Shown here one piece after another: positions 42,331-47,157 of a stretch of DNA of 47,157 bases (its first letter is position 1; every line of letters starts with the position of its first letter). The DNA lies in assembly GCF_002220365.1 (NCBI RefSeq), contig NZ_MTHB01000293.1:1-47157 (forward strand), given 5' to 3'. The notes beneath the pieces were generated by a model. It was given only the letters and a program-made list of their open reading frames with translations, had not been told where the DNA came from and searched no databases. Source of the DNA: Caballeronia sordidicola (GTDB lineage: Bacteria; Pseudomonadota; Gammaproteobacteria; Burkholderiales; Burkholderiaceae). The translations under genes were made by a program, and so were the position numbers.

Positions 42331-43350
42331 ATGCTAGACCCACGTGCCCAGACCCTCCTCAAGACGCTGATCGAGCGCTATATCGCCGAAGGTCAGCCGG
42401 TCGGTTCCCGCACGCTGTCGCGTTATTCCGGACTCGAGCTCAGCCCGGCCACCATCCGCAACGTCATGTCGGACCTGGAGGACCTCGGGCTGGTGGTGAG
42501 CCCGCATACGTCTGCGGGGCGGATTCCCACGCCGCGTGGCTACCGGCTCTTCGTGGACACCATGCTCACCGTCGAAACTACTGACGACGAAGCCATGACG
42601 TCCGCCGTCAAGATCAAGCTGCAGGGCGGCGAGCCGGCGAAGATTGTGGCCGCCGCGGCGAGCGTGCTGTCGAGCCTGTCGCAGTTCGCCGGCGTCATTC
42701 TCACGCCGCGCCGCAGCCACATGTTCAAGCAGATCGAGTTCATGCGCCTGTCTGATAAACGCATCCTGCTGATCATAGTGACGCCGGAAGGCGACGTGCA
42801 GAACCGCATCATGGCGACCCAGCGTGACTATTCGCCGTCGCAGCTCACCGAGGCGTCGAACTATATCAACGCGAATTTCGCGGGGTTGTCCTTCAACGAA
42901 GTACGCCGCCGACTGCGCGAGGAAATCGACGCGCTGCGCGGCGACATGACCTCGCTGATGCAGGCAGCGGTGGCCGCGAGCGTCGACGAAACGGATCAAG
43001 GCGACACCCTGCTGATTTCCGGCGAGCGCAATCTGCTGGAAGTGGCGGATCTTTCCTCCGACATGGCGCGGCTGCGCAAGCTCTTCGACGTGTTCGACCA
43101 AAAGACGAGTCTCCTTCAATTACTCGATGTCTCGAGCCACGCGCAAGGCGTGCAGATTTTTATCGGCGGCGAGTCGAATCTCGTGCCGATCGAGGAAATG
43201 AGCGTGGTAACCGCGCCCTATGAAGTGAACGGAAAGATTGTGGGCACGCTGGGCGTGATCGGACCCACGCGGATGGCGTACAACCGCGTGATTCCTATTG
43301 TTGATATCACAGCGCGCTTGCTCTCCCTTTCGCTCAGTAGCCAGCAATAG
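42331..43350 (+). CDS. hrcA: Heat-inducible transcription repressor HrcA
   Basis: A 339-residue repressor of heat-shock genes (groE and sometimes dnaK) that binds the CIRCE element. The N-terminal winged helix covers LDPRAQTLLKTLIERYIAEG, VGSRTLSRYSGLELSPATIR and NVMSDLEDLGLVVSPHTSAG; the C-terminal GAF-like part has IGGESNLVPIEEMSVVTAPY and GTLGVIGPTRMAYNRVIPIV. GroEL helps keep HrcA active. It precedes hemH, hslR, grpE and dnaK, a stress-related neighbourhood. Unusual: there is no ribosome-binding site before the ATG. Confidence 0.96.
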   Translation: MLDPRAQTLLKTLIERYIAEGQPVGSRTLSRYSGLELSPATIRNVMSDLEDLGLVVSPHTSAGRIPTPRGYRLFVDTMLTVETTDDEAMTSAVKIKLQGGEPAKIVAAAASVLSSLSQFAGVILTPRRSHMFKQIEFMRLSDKRILLIIVTPEGDVQNRIMATQRDYSPSQLTEASNYINANFAGLSFNEVRRRLREEIDALRGDMTSLMQAAVAASVDETDQGDTLLISGERNLLEVADLSSDMARLRKLFDVFDQKTSLLQLLDVSSHAQGVQIFIGGESNLVPIEEMSVVTAPYEVNGKIVGTLGVIGPTRMAYNRVIPIVDITARLLSLSLSSQQ

Positions 43351-43359
43351 GCCCGTAGA

Positions 43360-43428
43360 AGCGGCTGCCAATAAGCCGCTCGAAATGAGGCAAATGAGGC
43401 CAATGAGCCCATAAGCCCGATAAGCCGT
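43360..43428 (+). repeat. Hairpin followed by five 9-bp tandem repeats after hrcA
   Basis: AGCGGCT-N7-AGCCGCT (43360-43380) is directly followed by five degenerate 9-bp units: AATGAGGCA, AATGAGGCC, AATGAGCCC, ATAAGCCCG and ATAAGCCGT (43384-43428). The hairpin may be a terminator without a U-run. The 9-bp array is a clear low-complexity tract in the 240-base hrcA-hemH gap. Confidence 0.7.
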
Positions 43429-43523
43429 CCGCCGGTCCGGCCCGCAAAATGCTGTGAACTCCCGGCAGACAAGCCATCTTGCCTTGCGCCAGCCCCGTGC
43501 ACCACTCGGCCGTTCGGTCGATG

Positions 43524-43550
43524 TTGCGTTCCGAAACCCGCCGCTATAAT
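43524..43550 (+). promoter_or_regulatory. Probable promoter of hemH-hslR
   Basis: A perfect -10 box TATAAT (43545-43550) with TTGCGT 15 bases upstream, 43 bases before the hemH ATG. The spacing is shorter than optimal. Confidence 0.5.
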
Positions 43551-43592
43551 GGGTTTCACTTACTTACATGGGCTTCGCAGCCTCTTTCCTTT

Positions 43593-44660
43593 ATGCGCTA
43601 CGACCTCGAGTTGCCTTCGCAGCCTTCCGCTTCGCATCGCGTCGCGGTGCTGCTGATCAACCTCGGCACGCCGGACGCACCTACGCCCAAGGCAGTGCGC
43701 AAGTACCTCGCGCAGTTTTTGTCGGACCCGCGCGTGGTGGAAATTCCTGCGCTCGCATGGCAAGTAATTCTGCGGCTGGCAATCCTGCCGTTCCGCGGCC
43801 GGGCGTCAGCGAAGAAATATGCCCAGGTATGGCTGCCCGAAGGATCGCCGCTGCGGGTCTATACGGAAAAGCAGGTTGAGGGGTTGCGGCGCTTATTCAT
43901 GGTGAACGACTATCACGTGATCGTGGACTACGCCATGCGCTACGGCACGCCCGGCATTCCGGCCATGATGAATCAACTCAAGCTGGAAGGCGCCGAGCGC
44001 GTGCTGCTGGTGCCCATGTATCCGCAATACTCGTCGTCGACCACGGCCACCGCGTTCGACGACGCATTCAACGCCTTGCGGCGCGTGCGCAATCAGCCAG
44101 AACTGCGCACTATCCGCCAATACGCCGATCATCCGGCCTATATTGGGGCGCTGGTCGAGCAGGTACGCGACTATTGGCGGCATCATGGTCAGCCGGACTT
44201 TGCGGCGGGCGACCGGCTGGTGCTGAGTTTCCACGGCGTGCCAAAGCGCACCATGGATCTTGGCGATCCATATCATGATCAGTGTCAACAGACCGGCTCG
44301 TTGCTCATGGCGGCGCTCGGGCTGTCGCCAGTCGAATGCCGAGTGACGTTCCAGTCGCGTTTTGGGCCGTCGGAATGGCTGCAGCCTTATACCGCGCCCA
44401 CGCTCACTGAACTGGGTGCAGCGGGGGCGAAACGGGTGGACGTGTTCTGTCCGGGTTTTACGTCAGATTGCCTGGAAACCATCGAGGAAATCGGCATTGA
44501 AGTGCGCGATGAATTCCTGCACGCGGGCGGCAAGGAGTTTCACCGTATTCCTTGTCTGAACGCATCGCCGGCCTGGATCAAGGCGCTGGGCGAAATTGTC
44601 GCGCAGCACCTGCAGGGCTGGCCGGTGCAGGCGCCGCAAACGCTGAGCGCAGCCGCATAA
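43593..44660 (+). CDS. hemH: Ferrochelatase
   Basis: A 355-residue enzyme that inserts Fe(II) into protoporphyrin IX, the last step of heme synthesis. Motifs: VAVLLINLGTPDAPTPKAVR near the N-terminus, VPMYPQYSSSTTATAFD, the catalytic His region LVLSFHGVPKRTMDLGDPYH, and TFQSRFGPSEWLQPYT, followed by VFCPGFTSDCLETIEEIGIE. The start (MRYDLELPSQ) is chosen by family, though no good ribosome-binding site is visible. It is separated by only 9 bases from hslR, so both form an operon. Confidence 0.96.
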   Translation: MRYDLELPSQPSASHRVAVLLINLGTPDAPTPKAVRKYLAQFLSDPRVVEIPALAWQVILRLAILPFRGRASAKKYAQVWLPEGSPLRVYTEKQVEGLRRLFMVNDYHVIVDYAMRYGTPGIPAMMNQLKLEGAERVLLVPMYPQYSSSTTATAFDDAFNALRRVRNQPELRTIRQYADHPAYIGALVEQVRDYWRHHGQPDFAAGDRLVLSFHGVPKRTMDLGDPYHDQCQQTGSLLMAALGLSPVECRVTFQSRFGPSEWLQPYTAPTLTELGAAGAKRVDVFCPGFTSDCLETIEEIGIEVRDEFLHAGGKEFHRIPCLNASPAWIKALGEIVAQHLQGWPVQAPQTLSAAA

Positions 44661-44669
44661 ACCGAGCTA

Positions 44670-45077
44670 ATGAACTACCAGATCTCAACCGACTCCGGCG
44701 CGCGCCTTCGTATCGATAAATGGCTGTGGGCAGCGCGCTTTTTCAAAACCCGCTCGCTGGCGAGCGACGCCGTCGAGAAGGGCCGCGTGCGAATTGGCGG
44801 CGCGAATGTGAAGCCGTCCAAGGATGTGCGCGTTGGCGATCTCGTGGAAATCGAGATTGAACACGTGCTTTGGCAAGTGAATGTGCTGGGAATTTGTGAA
44901 GTTCGCGGCCCGGCGCCCATTGCACAGACGCTTTATGCCGAAACGGACACTGGACGGGAAAAACGCGTGGCGGAGAATGAGCGGAGGAAGACGTATCGTG
45001 AACCGGCAGCCGCATTGCAGGGTCGCCCGACGAAGCGCGACCGCCGCATCATCGACAAACTTTCAGGCTCGGACTGA
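44670..45077 (+). CDS. hslR: S4-domain RNA-binding heat shock protein 15 (HslR)
   Basis: A 135-residue basic protein with an N-terminal S4 RNA-binding domain (LRIDKWLWAARFFKTRSLAS, then GRVRIGGANVKPSKDVRVGD) and a Lys/Arg-rich C-terminus. Hsp15 binds the 50S subunit carrying a nascent chain after translation aborts on heat shock and helps recycling. It directly follows hemH. Its last 29 bases overlap a small ORF on the opposite strand. Confidence 0.93.
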   Translation: MNYQISTDSGARLRIDKWLWAARFFKTRSLASDAVEKGRVRIGGANVKPSKDVRVGDLVEIEIEHVLWQVNVLGICEVRGPAPIAQTLYAETDTGREKRVAENERRKTYREPAAALQGRPTKRDRRIIDKLSGSD

Positions 45078-45210
45078 AAAAGTGTTCCATGGTGGCCGAC
45101 ACGCCGCCGTACTCTGTAGTGTGTTCGTTGACCGCGCCGGACATGCAAATGGTCGTGGTGCCGCCAACTAGTACCAATGCGACGATCGCAATAGCAAAGG
45201 TCAGTTTCAT
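45049..45210 (-). CDS. Candidate small exported protein (53 residues), antisense to the hslR end
   Basis: ATG with GGGGG six bases upstream, then a signal-peptide-like N-terminus (MKLTFAIAIVALVLVGGTTT; a lysine, a 14-residue hydrophobic core, small residues) followed by a short polar tail ending SPSLKVCR. Two Cys residues, 22 and 52, could form a disulfide in the periplasm, or Cys22 could be in the membrane segment. It overlaps hslR by 29 bases tail to tail. I do not recognise a family. The coherent signal-like start and ribosome-binding site support it; no homologue can be claimed. Confidence 0.45.
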   Translation of the reverse strand: MKLTFAIAIVALVLVGGTTTICMSGAVNEHTTEYGGVSATMEHFFSPSLKVCR

Positions 45211-45666
45211 GGGCACCCCCTGTAACAACGCAACAGCTCTGAAAAACGGGCGCTAGAGCTGACTTGAAGCAAGCTTTAGCGATTAAAAGACTTGGATTCG
45301 GGCATTCGTAAGATTAGGGTTAACTAGAGCTTCCGAAGACATGTTCGAAGTGTAGGCGAGCAAGTCGACCGGCTCAATCTGAATCTGATGACAGGCCCAA
45401 AATGGTTGTAACCGGTCATTTCCGCAGCCTAGAAACGGCGCCGGAAAGCGCGTGCAACCCCTTGAAAACGCTCATCTGAGCCTCAGATGTGCTTCTTAGG
45501 ACGAGCAAAGGATGTACCTCGCTTTAGTCGCACTGTCCGCGTTTCGGGCAGTTGTGTTTTTGCAACGTTGAGTTGGCGGTTATCATCGGCAGCTTTTCGA
45601 TGGGCCGAAACCGCAACGTTGCGTTCGATTTCATCCGTTTTCACCCATAGCAAAATCTCAAGCGAC
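45211..45666. other. Regulatory intergenic region upstream of grpE
   Basis: About 455 bases. It holds the predicted sigma-32 promoter (45461-45488), a possible sigma-70 promoter TTTGCA-16-TATCAT (45559-45586), and CAACGTTG twice (45563-45570 and 45614-45621). On the minus strand it must also contain the promoter of the 53-codon ORF if that is real. I see no other gene in it. Confidence 0.5.
45461..45488 (+). promoter_or_regulatory. Sigma-32-like heat shock promoter of grpE with a palindrome on its -10
   Basis: CTTGAAA, 13 bases, CCTCAGAT: the -35 is perfect for sigma-32 and the -10 matches CCCCATNT at most positions. The -10 overlaps the perfect inverted repeat CATCTGAG-C-CTCAGATG (45473-45489), which could be an operator. 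The grpE start lies about 175 bases downstream. Confidence 0.55.
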
Positions 45667-46248
45667 ATGGAAAACACGCAAGACAATTCCGGGACCCAGA
45701 ACCCCTCGTCCGCCGACAATACCGCGGCGGCTCAAACTATCCAGCAACCCGGTGCGCCGGACGGGACTTCCTCCCCGGAAACCGTGGACGCAAACGAAAC
45801 CGAGGCATTGCTCGCTGAAGCGCAAGCGAAGGCAGCATCGTTGCAAGAAGAGTTCTTGCGTGCGAAGGCCGAGACCGAGAATGTGCGGCGCCGGGCGCAG
45901 GAAGATGTGCAGAAGGCGCATAAATTCGCGATCGAGAATTTCGCGGAGAACCTGCTGCCGGTGCTCGACAGCCTGGAAGCCGCGCTGACGCATTCGTCCA
46001 CCGACCTGGCAAAAGTTCGCGAAGGCGTTGAGTTGACGCTGCGTCAACTGACCGCCGCGCTCGAAAAAGGCCGTGTGGTCGAGGTGAATCCTGTAGGCGA
46101 GAAGTTCGATCCGCACCGCCATCAGGCTATTTCCATGGTGCCGGCCGAACAGGACGCGAACACGGTGGTGTCGGTGCTGCAAAAGGGCTATGTGATTGCG
46201 GACCGCGTTTTGCGCCCGGCGCTCGTCACGGTCGCCGCGCCGAAATAA
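45667..46248 (+). CDS. grpE: Nucleotide exchange factor GrpE
   Basis: A 193-residue co-chaperone that releases ADP from DnaK. The first 45 residues are polar and disordered (NSGTQNPSSADNTAAAQTIQ). Then comes the long helix (EALLAEAQAKAASLQEEFLR, AKAETENVRRRAQEDVQKAH) and the C-terminal beta domain with GEKFDPHRHQAISMVP, NTVVSVLQKGYVIADRVLRP and ALVTVAAP. The start at 45667 fits the family; an upstream in-frame start would add 60 residues that read like non-coding DNA. It leads the grpE-trx-dnaK heat shock group. Confidence 0.97.
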   Translation: MENTQDNSGTQNPSSADNTAAAQTIQQPGAPDGTSSPETVDANETEALLAEAQAKAASLQEEFLRAKAETENVRRRAQEDVQKAHKFAIENFAENLLPVLDSLEAALTHSSTDLAKVREGVELTLRQLTAALEKGRVVEVNPVGEKFDPHRHQAISMVPAEQDANTVVSVLQKGYVIADRVLRPALVTVAAPK

Positions 46249-46274
46249 GCGTTTCGGCTAAAGACGCTGCTGTC

Positions 46275-46670
46275 ATGGCCAATATCCCTGTCGACGCCAG
46301 CGCGTTTGCGGCGTTCGACATGCAGGAATTGAGCGCCGAGACGTTCGACGCCGGTCTCAGGTCGGCGGGGGACGAATTGGCCGTCGTATTTTTCTGGGGT
46401 TTCGAGTGCTTCAACTGCGAAATCGCGAAGAAGGCGATGCTCGCAAAACCGGACGAGATCCGGGCGCTCGGGTTGAAGTGGTTTCAGAGCAACGTCTACG
46501 AGCATCGCGATCTCGGCCGCCGTTTCATGCTGCATGGCGTGCCAACGTGGTTTTTCTTCTACCGCGGCAAGCGTCTCGGACGAGCCACCGGCTGGCACGG
46601 GCTCGGCCAGTTCGGAGCCGCTGTTGCAGCCGCCCGGGAGAAAATCCGGGCGCTCGAAGTGAAGGCTTGA
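46275..46670 (+). CDS. Thioredoxin-like protein with a CFNC motif
   Basis: A 131-residue thioredoxin-fold protein. The active-site stretch AVVFFWGFECFNCEIAKKAM has Cys45 and Cys48 (CFNC) in place of the WCGPC of thioredoxin, and the cis-proline is Pro90 in LHGVPTWFFFYRGKRLGRATG. It has no signal peptide, so it is cytoplasmic. Its place between grpE and dnaK suggests heat-shock co-expression and a redox role tied to chaperone action; this is inference. It starts 26 bases after grpE and is likely cotranscribed. Confidence 0.85.
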   Translation: MANIPVDASAFAAFDMQELSAETFDAGLRSAGDELAVVFFWGFECFNCEIAKKAMLAKPDEIRALGLKWFQSNVYEHRDLGRRFMLHGVPTWFFFYRGKRLGRATGWHGLGQFGAAVAAAREKIRALEVKA

Positions 46671-46734
46671 GCTGCAAGTCCCAAGAAAAGTTTCAGATCG
46701 GCTGAAAAAAAGCGGGAAAGCATTAGTTTTTGGT

Positions 46735-46762
46735 CTTGAAAACGATGCGAACGCTCTTATTT
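46735..46762 (+). promoter_or_regulatory. Sigma-32-like promoter of dnaK
   Basis: CTTGAAA, 13 bases, TCTTATTT, about 108 bases before dnaK. The -35 and spacing are identical to those of the grpE promoter; the -10 is a weaker match to CCCCATNT. It suggests that dnaK has its own heat-shock promoter besides read-through from grpE. Confidence 0.5.
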
Positions 46763-46869
46763 GGCGTACAGGGTTAAATTTTGGGCATCCGGCTAGCGAA
46801 TTCGACCGTCAACCACGCCGAAAACGCGAAAACGGACCTGCTGCAATCAAAGTCAGGAGAGTGATAAAA

Positions 46870-47157
46870 ATGGGCAGAATCATTGGTATCGATCTGGGCA
46901 CGACGAACTCGTGCGTCGCGATCATGGAAGGCAACACGGTCAAGGTGATTGAGAACGCGGAAGGCACGCGCACCACGCCGTCGATCATTGCTTATGTGGA
47001 CGACAACGAAATTCTCGTCGGCGCGCCGGCGAAGCGTCAGTCGGTCACGAACCCGAAGAACACGTTGTACGCAGTCAAACGGCTGATCGGTCGCCGGTTC
47101 GACGAAAAAGAAGTGCAAAAGGACATCGCGTTGATGCCTTACAAGATCGTGCGCGCC
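46870..47157 (+). CDS. dnaK: Chaperone DnaK (5' part; runs off the window)
   Basis: The first 96 codons of DnaK (Hsp70). The start MGRIIGIDLGTTNSCVAIME carries the phosphate 1 loop (DLGTTNS) of the ATPase domain, followed by NAEGTRTTPSIIAY and the conserved VGAPAKRQSVTNPKNTLYAVKRLIGRRF. DnaK refolds proteins with GrpE and DnaJ; dnaJ is expected just beyond the window. AGGAGAG stands 8 bases before the ATG. The remaining 85 percent of the gene is outside the window. Confidence 0.97.
   Translation, partial: MGRIIGIDLGTTNSCVAIMEGNTVKVIENAEGTRTTPSIIAYVDDNEILVGAPAKRQSVTNPKNTLYAVKRLIGRRFDEKEVQKDIALMPYKIVRA

Noticed and set aside
46690..46712. Hairpin TTTCAG-N5-CTGAAA after the thioredoxin-like gene as a terminator
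   Set aside because: Only 6-7 bp, AT-rich, and followed by A residues in the plus direction.

Overview
The window is GC-rich, gene-dense chromosomal DNA from a betaproteobacterium of the Burkholderiaceae, most likely Paraburkholderia, Caballeronia or Burkholderia. The clues are the local gene orders queA-tgt-yajC-secD-secF, recG-oxyR-katA-dps-ubiA, glnE/yhdP-nit-tldD, nadK-recN/hrcA-hemH-hslR and grpE-trx-dnaK, together with the protein sequences. The genus is inference. I see no rRNA, tRNA, CRISPR array, insertion sequence or prophage.

Layout. 1-2.1 kb: exported YceI protein and an MHS-type transporter. 2.1-2.75 kb: a BrnT/BrnA toxin-antitoxin pair, the most obviously accessory item, with a 13-bp tandem repeat between the genes and a palindrome at the promoter. 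2.9-9.0 kb (minus strand): queuosine synthesis (queA, tgt) followed by yajC-secD-secF. 9.4-16.6 kb (plus): recG, then the peroxide block oxyR, katA and dps with two small ORFs, then ubiA. 16.9-18.6 kb: a TTG-started Ig-like protein resembling a type I-secreted adhesin, preceded by a 19-bp palindrome. 18.9-26.1 kb (minus): proC, yggS, glycolate oxidase genes glcD-glcE-glcF and a second FAD-linked 2-hydroxy-acid dehydrogenase. 26.3-28.2 kb (plus): cobalamin adenosyltransferase and flavohemoglobin hmp under a near-consensus NsrR site. 28.3-36.5 kb (minus): DAHP synthase aroG, tldD, a nitrilase-family hydrolase and giant AsmA-like yhdP. 36.7-39.5 kb: glnE. 39.5-42.1 kb (minus): recN and nadK. 42.3 kb to the end (plus): hrcA, hemH, hslR, grpE, a thioredoxin-like gene and the start of dnaK, with sigma-32-like promoters before grpE and dnaK.

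The most interesting element lies in the gap between tldD and aroG. A promoter (TTGCCA-18-TATAAA) is followed by a 21-codon leader ORF whose codons 5-12 read Phe-Tyr-Phe-Tyr-Phe-Phe-Trp-Tyr. Next comes a rho-independent terminator whose 5' arm is also exactly complementary, over 9 nt, to codons 15-18 of the leader ORF. All parts of a ribosome-mediated transcription attenuator sensing all three aromatic amino acids are present in front of the first enzyme of their common pathway. I did not recognise it as a described element. Secondary points are two small ORFs with good ribosome-binding sites in the oxyR-katA-dps block, an AT-hook-like motif in the RecG N-terminal extension, a possibly leaderless hrcA mRNA, and a 53-codon exported-peptide candidate antisense to the end of hslR.
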